From NCBI GenBank assembly GCA_934234035.1, contig CAKQHH010000025.1, positions 1 through 23,488 of the forward strand: a DNA stretch of 23,488 nucleotides, in the 5' to 3' direction. The position numbers and the translations under genes are program-made. Each line of letters starts with the position of its first letter. Position 1 is the stretch's first letter. The notes under the pieces were generated by a model. The model did not search any database, was not told the DNA's origin, and saw only the letters and a list, made by a program, of their open reading frames with translations. The stretch comes from an uncultured Clostridia bacterium. Lineage in GTDB: Bacteria; Bacillota; Clostridia; Peptostreptococcales; Anaerovoracaceae. Of the stretch, positions 16,145 through 22,795 are shown one piece after another.

Positions 16145-17434
16145 TTATAACTCAAGAGAATTTTCATTCAGCAAAAACTCATATAATCCGAGATGAAGGA
16201 TTCCGTCATCATCTGTCCAAGGCCGCATTGATGTTTTAGTGATAATAATTTTTTTAAAGAAATCCTTTGTGTTTTTCAAAGGTCTAAGTTCAGTTTCGAG
16301 TTTTGCCCGTTCTGAAACGCTCAGTGCGGATTGTATATAATATTTTTTTAGTCCTCTGTTTACTACAAAATCAATCTCACACTGCTTTTTAGTTCTTTTA
16401 CCCGCATTGGTTTCCACAATCTCTACAACTCCGACATCAACTGAATATTCACGACATAAAAGTTCATTATAAATAATATTCTCCATTATGTGCGTTTCTT
16501 CCTGCTGTCTGAAATTAAGTCTTGCGTTGCGGAGTCCGATATCCGTACAATAATACTTTGATGGATACTCAAAATATTTCTTGCCCTTAATATCATATCG
16601 TTTCGCATTACTGAACAAGAACGATTCAGTAAGATAATTTAAATAATTTGAAATGGTCGTACTTGAGACCTTTATGTTTTTTACTGTCCGCAAAGTATTT
16701 GAAATTTTATTTGCATTGGTAAGCGAACCGACAGAAGAGCACAGGTCATCCGTCAATTCGCTAAGTACGTCCGGTAATTCTATATCATAGCGCTCTGCAA
16801 TATCTTTGAAATATACTTCTGTAAAAAGGGCTTGTAAGTAGTTCACCTTCTCTGCATCGCTATTTTTTGTTAAAACAAGTGGCATTCCACCGTATAAAGC
16901 ATATTCTTCATATGCATCGGATTTATCTCCACCCACAAAGGAATAATACTCTTTGAACGAGATTGGATAAATCTTAACCTCATCACCTCTTCCACGAAAA
17001 GCAGTCATCACATCTTTTGTAAGCATTTTTGAGTTGCTACCTGTTACATAAATATCAACATTGCGAAGTCTCATAAGACCATTGAGCACATTATAGAGCT
17101 TGATGTTCTCAGGATTTTTAAGCTCGTCATTTGTGATGGCATATTGCACCTCATCAATAAGAATATAATACATATCCGAATTGACAATTTTCCCACGAAT
17201 GTATTTTGACAATTTATCCGGATCACGATACTTCACAAAGAGATCATCATCCAAAGCAATCGAAATGATTTGTTTTTCTTCTATTCCATTTTCTATTAAA
17301 TAATCATGGAATAGATTGAAAAGCAGGAAACTCTTTCCACACCTTCTTATGCCGGTAATAACTTTAATAAGTCCGTTTTCCATTTTGCTAATAATTCTAT
17401 TAAGATATACATCACGTCTAATAATATTCTGCAT
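16145..17434 (-). CDS. AAA-family ATPase with C-terminal DUF4143 domain
   Basis: A soluble P-loop protein of 429 residues. Walker A is GIRRCGKS (28-35) and Walker B is YYILIDEVQ (about 91-99). A sensor-like VTGSNSKML follows, and then the DUF4143 region. That region has a winged-helix-like stretch (SVGSLTNANKISNTL...SSTTISNYLNYL) and a nuclease-like end (CEIDFVVN...YYIQSA) resembling a PD-(D/E)XK core. Such ATPases are abundant in Bacteroidetes, Clostridia and archaea, often in many copies with mobile-element-like distribution; their biochemical role is not settled. ATG 17434 follows GGGGGG. The gene is AT-rich, stands alone, and is bracketed by a 28-29-bp direct repeat. It has two related palindromes upstream. 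Confidence 0.82.
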   Translation of the reverse strand: MQNIIRRDVYLNRIISKMENGLIKVITGIRRCGKSFLLFNLFHDYLIENGIEEKQIISIALDDDLFVKYRDPDKLSKYIRGKIVNSDMYYILIDEVQYAITNDELKNPENIKLYNVLNGLMRLRNVDIYVTGSNSKMLTKDVMTAFRGRGDEVKIYPISFKEYYSFVGGDKSDAYEEYALYGGMPLVLTKNSDAEKVNYLQALFTEVYFKDIAERYDIELPDVLSELTDDLCSSVGSLTNANKISNTLRTVKNIKVSSTTISNYLNYLTESFLFSNAKRYDIKGKKYFEYPSKYYCTDIGLRNARLNFRQQEETHIMENIIYNELLCREYSVDVGVVEIVETNAGKRTKKQCEIDFVVNRGLKKYYIQSALSVSERAKLETELRPLKNTKDFFKKIIITKTSMRPWTDDDGILHLGLYEFLLNENSLEL

Positions 17435-17454
17435 TGCAGCCCCCCAATTACTTA

Positions 17455-17489
17455 AAACTTACGGGTATTTTACCCTAACTTTCAAGTTA
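17455..17489. promoter_or_regulatory. Proximal palindromic operator region of the ATPase gene
   Basis: GGGTA-TTT-TACCC lies between flanking AACTT-type arms. A perfect TAACTT-TC-AAGTTA palindrome at 17476-17489 overlaps the possible -10 (TTTAAC, minus strand). That -10 stands 17 bases from a TTGATT -35. The arrangement suggests a repressor-type site controlling the ATPase gene; the binding protein is unknown. Confidence 0.45.
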
Positions 17490-17530
17490 AACATACCACA
17501 CTTTTTTGAATCAAGCAAGCACACACTGGA

Positions 17531-17556
17531 AACTTGGGTGCATTTACACCTAAGTT
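17531..17556. promoter_or_regulatory. Distal palindrome related to the proximal operator
   Basis: AACTTGGGTG and CACCTAAGTT form a 10-bp inverted repeat (one G-T pair) around CATTTA. Length and outline (AACTT...GGGT...ATTT...CC-TAA-TT) match the proximal site; about 18 of 26 positions agree without gaps. Confidence 0.45.
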
Positions 17557-17562
17557 CTCAGT

Positions 17563-17600
17563 ATAAAAATCGCGGAGCCCACACCCCCTCGGTGGACTCC
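17563..17600 (-). terminator. Terminator of the fic gene (copy 1 of a duplicated terminator)
   Basis: On the minus strand GGAGTCCAC pairs fully with GTGGGCTCC (one U-G) around a 9-base loop, followed by GCGATTTTTAT. The hairpin sequence is identical over 30 bases to the one at 18671-18700 downstream of the symporter gene. Confidence 0.8.
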
Positions 17601-17619
17601 GCATTCATTTACTTTCTTT

Positions 17620-17647
17620 AACGTATAGTTTTTCCAATACTTCACTA
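17620..17647. repeat. Direct repeat, right copy (28 bp)
   Basis: Matches 16079-16107 with one base less in the T-run and one substitution. It includes the TAG stop codon of the fic gene, so the 3' end of fic is part of the repeat. Confidence 0.8.
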
Positions 17648-18535
17648 GTACTCAATTCGGAAATAATCGAGGTTCGCCTTATATCGATCCTGCGCTGTCA
17701 AGCAGGTATCCGTCAGATAGCCTTGCAGATTATCCCATTCTTTGAGTCCACGGTAATAATACAATTTCAAATTCTCTTCAATGATGAATGGAACTATGTT
17801 GTATTTCAGGCATTCCTTGAACATGATTAGACGTCCGACTCGCCCATTTCCATCTTGAAATGGATGAATTCGCTCAAACCGTACGTGGAAATCCAAAATT
17901 TCCTCCAACGACTTCATCTTTTTGCCGTTATACTCGGATATCAATTCCTTCATCCGGTCTGCAACTTCCTCCGGCAGGGCCGTATCCATCCCGCCTACTT
18001 CATTCGGCACCTTCTTGTACTCACCCACGTTAAACCACTCCATTCGAGAATCGCTGGTACCATTCTTCAACATCCGATTCAAGTCCTTGATAAACCGTTC
18101 CGTCAAAGGTGCTTGTGCATGGTCGATAATCATATCAATGCAGCGAAAATGATTTGCCGTTTCTATTACATCGTCTACGTTCAGTACTTCTTTCTCTACG
18201 CCGACTGTATTCGTCTCAAAAATGTATCGGGTCTGATCATGAGTGAGACAACTCCCCTCCATATGATTGGAGTTATATGTCAAGTCAATCTGCGTTTTAT
18301 GGTAAATTCCGCCAGAATACTTTCGTGCTTTTTCGTTTCGAAGTATATCTAACAAATCATTCTTCTGTACAGTTTTCTTATTGGAACGCTCCGGCTTTTC
18401 TGCATTTTCCGGAATATTCCATGTCTTTCCGGAGCGAAATGCACCCGCTACACGTCCTTTAGCACAGTAATTTCGTACGCTCCGATCGGACACCTTCCAT
18501 TTCTCTGCAATTTCCGAAACCGAAAGATACTTCAT
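17645..18535 (-). CDS. Fic-domain protein with N-terminal helix-turn-helix
   Basis: Fic enzymes transfer AMP (or another nucleotide moiety) from a nucleotide to hydroxyl side chains of target proteins. Residues 1-45 are an excisionase/MerR-like DNA-binding helix-turn-helix (LSVSEIAEKWKVSDRSVRNY with the KTWNIP wing). The Fic core carries the complete active-site motif HPFQDGNGRVGR (224-235). Upstream, S-N-H-M-E-G (89-94) matches the (S/T)xxxE(G/N) inhibitory motif, so this is a class II, self-inhibited Fic protein that needs no separate antitoxin. ATG 18535 is preferred over 18553, because AGGAGG lies between them, properly placed for the former. It stands alone between terminators. The target protein is unknown; the HTH suggests autoregulation or a DNA-associated target. 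Confidence 0.88.
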   Translation of the reverse strand: MKYLSVSEIAEKWKVSDRSVRNYCAKGRVAGAFRSGKTWNIPENAEKPERSNKKTVQKNDLLDILRNEKARKYSGGIYHKTQIDLTYNSNHMEGSCLTHDQTRYIFETNTVGVEKEVLNVDDVIETANHFRCIDMIIDHAQAPLTERFIKDLNRMLKNGTSDSRMEWFNVGEYKKVPNEVGGMDTALPEEVADRMKELISEYNGKKMKSLEEILDFHVRFERIHPFQDGNGRVGRLIMFKECLKYNIVPFIIEENLKLYYYRGLKEWDNLQGYLTDTCLTAQDRYKANLDYFRIEY

Positions 18536-18579
18536 TCGTCCACCTCCTACCATTTTGCAACTTAAATGGGATGTGGTTT

Positions 18580-18585
18580 AGTATA
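18580..18585 (-). promoter_or_regulatory. -10 candidate of the fic gene
   Basis: TATACT on the minus strand about 45 bases before the ATG. No good -35 stands at 17 bases. The surrounding 18554-18670 stretch is AT-rich, with TTGCCG repeated three times or nearly so, and no other gene. Confidence 0.35.
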
Positions 18586-18659
18586 TCATGCGTTCGGCAA
18601 AAAATCCATCCATAGCGGCAACCAAGCAAATACTTTTTGCCGATTAAATACAACTGCAT

Positions 18660-18697
18660 CTAAAACAAACGGAGCCCACACCCCCTCGGTGGACTCC
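18660..18697 (-). terminator. Terminator of the symporter gene (copy 2 of a duplicated terminator)
   Basis: Same GGAGTCCAC/GTGGGCTCC hairpin as at 17574-17600, followed on the minus strand by GTTTGTTTTAG. Similarity to copy 1 continues towards the stop codon (CATTTA-TTTCTTT). Confidence 0.8.
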
Positions 18698-18737
18698 GCA
18701 TACATTTAATTTCTTTTACAATAAGATTCTCAATCGA

Positions 18738-20267
18738 CTATTTTTCAAGCTTGTAACCCAGCGCTTCGTTCTCGTAATCCCCGCGCTTTCTCTTCAGCTC
18801 CGCATAGCCGTCCCAGACACCTTCCTCGTCTTCGATACCCACGGTCTTCGGATCGAAAATCGGATCCAGCCCCAGATCCTTCTGCTTCTTGAAGTCCTTC
18901 ACAATCCGCAGCACCATTGGCGTCATGCACAGCACCGCAAAAGTGTTGATCCAAAGCATGCAGCCCACACCGATATCGCCCATCGGCCAGATGATGGTTC
19001 CGTCAATCAGCACGCCGGACAGGACGAACAGCAGGTAGAGGATTCGGATGAAGGTAACCACTCTTTTGTCTGCCTTGAACAGGTAGCGGCACACCGACTC
19101 CAGCTGCACGCCGTAGGACAGCATGGTGGTGTAGATGAATACCGTAATCATGATGGCCAAGATGATCACGCCAAACTGTCCGGCGATGGTCTTGATGGCC
19201 TCCTGCATGTAGGATACGCCGTATTCCACGCCCGGTGCGAAGGATACTAAAGTCTTTGCAGTCGCGCCTCCGTCGGCGGAAACGTTGTATGTGCCCGCAC
19301 AGAGGATGGACAGACCCGTGCAAGTGCACACCAGAATGGTATCCACGTAAACGGACAGACCCTGCACCAGGCCCTGCTTCACCGGATGGGAAGTGTTGGT
19401 GGTGGAGGAAATGATCGGGCTCATGCCGTTGCCCGCATCGTTGGAGAAGAAGCCGCGCTTAATGCCCCAGGATACGCAGGCACCCATGATTCCGCCGTAG
19501 ATGGAATGTCTTCCGAATGCTCCGGTAAAAATATCGGCGAACATCCCCGGTATCCGGCCCGCATTCAACGCCATGATGGCGATGGTAATCAGCAGATAGA
19601 TGGCACACATTGCCGGTGCAATCAGCTCCGCCACCTGGCCCACGCGCTTTACGCCGCCCATGATGACGACTCCCACCAGAAGCATCAGTCCCACACCGGT
19701 GACGATGGCAGGAATTCCGAAGGCGTTGCTCATGGCTGTTGCCGCCGTCTGCGTCTGCATGGATGGCAGCAGGAATCCCGGTCCGATAAATACCGCAATG
19801 CAAAACAGCACCGCGATGATTTTACCCACTTTTTTATTCTTAAAACCCTTTTCCATATAATAGTACGGACCGCCGGTCAGTTCTCCCAGGTTCTTGGTCT
19901 TGTAGGCCTGACCCAGAATGCACTCCACCATTCCGGTGGATGCTCCCAGCAGTGCCGCCATCCACATCCAGAAGAGGGCTCCCGGTCCCCCCATGAAAAT
20001 TGCGGTGGCCGTTCCGGCGATATTTCCGGTTCCCACTCGTCCCCCGACGGTGGTGGCCAGCGCCTGGAATGCACTCAATCCCTTGGCTTCGCCCAGCTCA
20101 TCCGATTCCTTTTCGAACATATAGTGAAACATGGACGGAAGTCCGGTGAACTGTAATCCCTTCAGGCGAAGGGTAAACCAGATGGCCGCACCTCCCAGGA
20201 AAAACAGACACGCCGGATGCCAGACGATGTCATTCACAACAGTTATAATTTTTGTAAATAATTCCAT
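18738..20267 (-). CDS. Sodium:alanine/glycine symporter (AGCS/AlsT family)
   Basis: An integral membrane transporter of 509 residues, the normal family length, with about ten or eleven hydrophobic segments. It imports alanine or glycine together with sodium. The AGCS signature region is clear: GGRVGTGNIAGTATAI followed by GGPGALFWMWMAALLGASTGMVE (about 75-115). Further conserved blocks are GGPYYYMEKGF, WGIKRGFFSNDAGNG and GVQLESVCRYLF. The C-terminal 60 residues are hydrophilic and cytoplasmic. The GC-rich composition matches the core genome, unlike both neighbours. AGGAG lies 11 bases before the ATG, slightly long. Upstream, TGCTAAAAT (extended -10) near 20296-20304 is a possible promoter. 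A duplicated terminator follows the gene. Confidence 0.93.
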   Translation of the reverse strand: MELFTKIITVVNDIVWHPACLFFLGGAAIWFTLRLKGLQFTGLPSMFHYMFEKESDELGEAKGLSAFQALATTVGGRVGTGNIAGTATAIFMGGPGALFWMWMAALLGASTGMVECILGQAYKTKNLGELTGGPYYYMEKGFKNKKVGKIIAVLFCIAVFIGPGFLLPSMQTQTAATAMSNAFGIPAIVTGVGLMLLVGVVIMGGVKRVGQVAELIAPAMCAIYLLITIAIMALNAGRIPGMFADIFTGAFGRHSIYGGIMGACVSWGIKRGFFSNDAGNGMSPIISSTTNTSHPVKQGLVQGLSVYVDTILVCTCTGLSILCAGTYNVSADGGATAKTLVSFAPGVEYGVSYMQEAIKTIAGQFGVIILAIMITVFIYTTMLSYGVQLESVCRYLFKADKRVVTFIRILYLLFVLSGVLIDGTIIWPMGDIGVGCMLWINTFAVLCMTPMVLRIVKDFKKQKDLGLDPIFDPKTVGIEDEEGVWDGYAELKRKRGDYENEALGYKLEK

Positions 20268-20479
20268 AATTTCGCATTCTCCTTTGTTACATCTGCACTA
20301 TTTTAGCATAAGAGGGCGGATAGAGAAAATTAAAAAAGAATATACGCAGTTATAGAATGATTTTATAGCTGATGCTTTTACATGTATTTGCTCGACTACT
20401 TTGCTTCCGGCGTTAGTTATTTTTTTATAAATATAGTGCAGAAAATATTTAGTGCTATTTAAAGTAGCGGTGCAATTTC

Positions 20480-20511
20480 TTAACATTTTTTTAACAAAAC
20501 TCCAGTACAAT
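20480..20511 (+). promoter_or_regulatory. TTAACA direct-repeat promoter, orphan copy
   Basis: TTAACA at 20480-20485 and again at 20491-20496 (11-bp period), then TACAAT at 20506-20511. The distances are exactly those of the promoter at 21604-21635. No intact gene follows; the sequence runs straight into a 3' gene tail. Confidence 0.6.
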
Positions 20512-20635
20512 ATTTACACTCGTTGTATTTTCCATAATCGGTATTTTAGTAACAATTCTTAATAAGCGAAAATTATCAATCGGAAGTGGTTTGGCTGCAA
20601 TCTGGAATATTTATTTTATAATCGGATTTCTCTAA
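20495..20635 (+). pseudogene. Deletion remnant of an exported-protein paralogue (promoter joined to 3' tail)
   Basis: An open frame without start codon or ribosome-binding site reads TLVVFSIIGILVTILNKRK (a membrane helix and basic stretch) and then SGLAAIWNIYFIIGFL and a stop. The DNA of the last part (20582-20635) is about 83% identical by eye to 23340-23392, just after the second exported-protein gene. Its upstream side resembles the promoter of the first gene. The likeliest reading is a third member of this family that lost everything between promoter and 3' end. The remainder of the 20268-20676 gap holds the symporter promoter and the terminator below, and no other gene I can support. Confidence 0.5.
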
Positions 20636-20676
20636 AACAAAAATGGCGTTCGGCATGAGCTCTGGACGCCATTTGT
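20632..20676 (-). terminator. Terminator of the response-regulator gene
   Basis: AAATGGCGT (20641-20649) and ACGCCATTT (20666-20674) form a perfect 9-bp stem. On the minus strand the stem is followed by TTGTTTT. It begins directly behind the TAA of the regulator gene and also closes the remnant frame from the other side. Confidence 0.8.
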
Positions 20677-21354
20677 TTAATAAGAGGATACCTCAAGAAT
20701 GTACCCGTGTCCGCGAATAGAACGTATTTCCAGGTTAGAATGGATGCTTTGTAATTTCTTCCGGATTCGAGATATATGGACATCTACCGTACGGTCGGTA
20801 ATGCCTATCCCGTGAATGTCAATTAGATGAATGATTATATCTCGTCGAATCGTATAATCAGAGGAATTTATCATGGCATTAAGAATTAGATATTCACACG
20901 GCGTTAATCGCAGTACTTCATCTTCTGTGCGAACACTCCTGCTTTCCGGAACGAGTGTGGTGTTGCCAAAGCATATGATGGGCAAATCCGAAGTTCTAAG
21001 ATGTGCCTTAATCCTAGAAAGAAGTTCCCCTGAATCAAATGGTTTCGTAATATAATCATTAGCCCCCATATCCAAGCATCGAATCTTATCTTGGGACGCA
21101 GACCGGTTAGATAGAATGAATACTTTGGAGCTAATTCGTTGGTTTCGGAGAGAACGCAGAACATCAAACCTATTAATATCCGGCAAGTCAATATCCAAAA
21201 GTATCAAATCGTAATGCTTTTCTTCCAAGAGTCGGAGTGCACCCATTCCGGTTTCCGAAACAGCAATTCGGTAGCAACAATGCAATAGATTCGAAAGCTC
21301 TTGTATGATCTTGTAATCATCTTCTACGATGAGTAATGAATGTTTGTCCGTCAT
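20677..21354 (-). CDS. OmpR/PhoB-family response regulator, orphan
   Basis: A DNA-binding response regulator of 225 residues. The receiver domain (1-115) has the acidic pair Glu11-Asp12, the phosphorylation site Asp54 in LILLDIDLP, Ser82 at the switch position and Lys104 in ITKPF. The C-terminal winged helix (about 130-223) has LTPCEYLILNAM, the recognition-helix region DRTVDVHISRIRKKL and the wing IRSIRGHGYILE. No sensor kinase gene occurs in the window, so its partner is elsewhere. It is transcribed away from the two exported-protein genes, across a 481-base control region with direct repeats of the kind this family binds. ATG 21354 follows AAAGG. I infer that it controls the divergent genes and possibly itself. 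Confidence 0.88.
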   Translation of the reverse strand: MTDKHSLLIVEDDYKIIQELSNLLHCCYRIAVSETGMGALRLLEEKHYDLILLDIDLPDINRFDVLRSLRNQRISSKVFILSNRSASQDKIRCLDMGANDYITKPFDSGELLSRIKAHLRTSDLPIICFGNTTLVPESRSVRTEDEVLRLTPCEYLILNAMINSSDYTIRRDIIIHLIDIHGIGITDRTVDVHISRIRKKLQSIHSNLEIRSIRGHGYILEVSSY

Positions 21355-21420
21355 GAAGAATACCTTTATGATTTAAAAGAAATGGCTATCTCTCCGTCTT
21401 TGATTACCTTTTGTGTTTAG

Positions 21421-21449
21421 ATTATAACGAAATCCCGTTAGCGTATCAA
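21421..21449 (-). promoter_or_regulatory. Promoter of the response-regulator gene
   Basis: TTGATA (minus strand, 21444-21449), a 17-base spacer and a perfect TATAAT (21421-21426). This is the best consensus promoter in the window. Confidence 0.75.
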
Positions 21450-21460
21450 TAAAAAATGCA

Positions 21461-21480
21461 AATCTTAAGAAATCTTAACA
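21461..21480. repeat. 10-bp direct repeat upstream of the regulator promoter
   Basis: AATCTTAAGA followed at once by AATCTTAACA; on the minus strand TTAAGATTT twice in tandem. It lies 11 bases upstream of the regulator's -35. The TTAACA half matches the repeats in the downstream promoter, which suggests binding by the same OmpR-type protein. Confidence 0.55.
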
Positions 21481-21603
21481 ATATCGATTGCAGAATAGAA
21501 TTTATAAGTTCTTAGAAAACAGGAAGTTCATTATTTATTAACCATTATTTATTAATCATAATATATCTCTTATTTATTTCTATTTAATTCAGTGTGTAAA
21601 ATC

Positions 21604-21635
21604 TTAACACTTTTGTAACAATTTCTCTGTACAAT
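21604..21635 (+). promoter_or_regulatory. TTAACA-repeat promoter of the exported-protein genes
   Basis: TTAACA (21604-21609) and GTAACA (21615-21620) are spaced by 11 bp, followed by TACAAT (-10) at 21630-21635. No independent -35 is evident, as expected for promoters activated by PhoB/OmpR-type regulators bound to 11-bp direct repeats. Confidence 0.6.
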
Positions 21636-21642
21636 GATTCTA

Positions 21643-21835
21643 GAAGTAAAGTATCAGCGTGAAATGAGGTGATACCCGATGCAGTAGTTTAATTAGTTAA
21701 GCAATAATATCAGCGTCCAAAAGGCACTGGCATCCATTGCTGCCTACATGCTAACAGCTAAAAAAAGATTGATGATTTCTTGCTGGATGTAAGAGATGTT
21801 AACCAGAAACATATTATAGTAGAAAGGAAAATGAA
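21643..21835 (+). other. Long 5' leader of the first exported-protein gene
   Basis: About 190 bases lie between the predicted transcription start and the ATG. GTATCA (21651-21656) pairs with TGATAC (21670-21675). TATCAGCGT occurs twice (21652-21660 and 21708-21716). AGGCA and TGCCT can close a second hairpin around 21720-21745. A two-codon frame, ATG CAG TAG at 21679-21687, follows a GAGGTG ribosome-binding-like sequence. The rest of the 21355-21835 gap is the two promoters and AT-rich DNA without a gene. Confidence 0.4.
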
Positions 21836-22735
21836 ATGAACTATAGAAGAATAGCAAAAAAAGTTGCAGCATTGATAATCCCTTTTTCATTGGTAATTGC
21901 ACCAATGAGCACTTTTGCAACAGATAACCAAATCCAAGACAAGGATTCAACATATAACAGAGAATACAACATTGGCTCGCAAAAAGTTAGTGTAGAATTT
22001 GACCCAGCAATTGCTTCGAAAATAACTCCGAATGATATTGATGATATTCTACAAGACAAGGACTCTTCATCAAAAGTGAAAATTGTTGCTGATGATAATT
22101 TAAAAAAAGACGACTTGGAACACTCTACCGAAATGGATTTATATGTGTATTCTAAAGGTAATTTAGTAAATTTCCAAATTGAAAAAGAGTATGCTGATTT
22201 TTTAACATCGAATGAGATAAGAGACATGCTTACAGAAGCAGATTGCACCGCTATTCATGTTTATGAAGTTGGCGAGGCTTCATCAGATAATGAGGCAGAT
22301 ATTGCAAACTCAGTTCCTAAAAGAGCTGTGGGGTATTACGTGCGAACCGGAGCAGCAAAGAAAACAGGCGGACAGTATGTAAAGAAAGATGTATTCGCCG
22401 GAAGTGTTGCAAAGGGAGAAACAAAAAAAATCACCTATAGCGGCTCCTTGGCATTTTCTGTTTCTAGCGCTGCAGGAACATACTATGCGAAAAGCGATTT
22501 GAAAAAGGGTTTAAAGGCAAAAGTTTCCTGCAGTATTTCACGAACGCTTGATAGTAAGGGAATGAAAGCTGGTTGTAATAGCAGAGAATTTCGTGTCAAA
22601 TACTATGCACAAAAATATACTCGAACACAGCAAAAAATAGATGCAAAAAAAGGAACTCCAATTGGGAAGAAAGTTACTGCAACAGTCAGTGAACCAACTA
22701 AGTATGCTTCCTATAGTAAAGATACAAAAAAATAA
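21836..22735 (+). CDS. Secreted two-domain protein of unknown function
   Basis: A protein of 299 residues. Residues 1-29 are a signal peptide (RRIAKK, hydrophobic core, cleavage after STFA). Residues 49-147 form a domain shared with the next gene (VSVEFD..., DLYVYSKG, IHVYEVGE). Residues 166-299 are a basic, Gly/Ser/Thr-rich and probably beta-stranded module with the block CNSREFRVKYYAQKYTRTQ and the end EPTKYASYSKD. The mature protein has three cysteines (137, 232, 247), of which 232 and 247 could pair. I do not recognise either domain; the alternating polar/small pattern would suit an adhesin, bacteriocin or pore-forming protein, but that is speculation. The start at 21836 follows AGAAAGGAAA. 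The gene is AT-rich and probably activated through the TTAACA repeats. Confidence 0.75.
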   Translation: MNYRRIAKKVAALIIPFSLVIAPMSTFATDNQIQDKDSTYNREYNIGSQKVSVEFDPAIASKITPNDIDDILQDKDSSSKVKIVADDNLKKDDLEHSTEMDLYVYSKGNLVNFQIEKEYADFLTSNEIRDMLTEADCTAIHVYEVGEASSDNEADIANSVPKRAVGYYVRTGAAKKTGGQYVKKDVFAGSVAKGETKKITYSGSLAFSVSSAAGTYYAKSDLKKGLKAKVSCSISRTLDSKGMKAGCNSREFRVKYYAQKYTRTQQKIDAKKGTPIGKKVTATVSEPTKYASYSKDTKK

Positions 22736-22795
22736 AGTAGTATAGATTTTTCATAGTACATGATAAAGTCATTTTTTTAAGAAAGGAGAATTGAG

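Noticed and set aside
16079..17647. CRISPR-like array from the short repeats
   Set aside because: There are only two copies more than 1.5 kb apart with a gene between them; no regular spacers.
20298..20510. A 70-codon minus-strand frame upstream of the symporter gene
   Set aside because: It lies in AT-rich DNA over the symporter promoter, has no ribosome-binding site and gives no recognisable protein.
21744..21953. A 69-codon minus-strand frame over the leader and signal-peptide region
   Set aside because: Antisense to a real signal peptide; its hydrophobicity simply mirrors that segment.
22736..22795. Terminator between the two exported-protein genes (ATGA...TCAT then a T-run)
   Set aside because: The stem is only 4 bp of A/T-rich pairs, so the genes are more likely co-transcribed.
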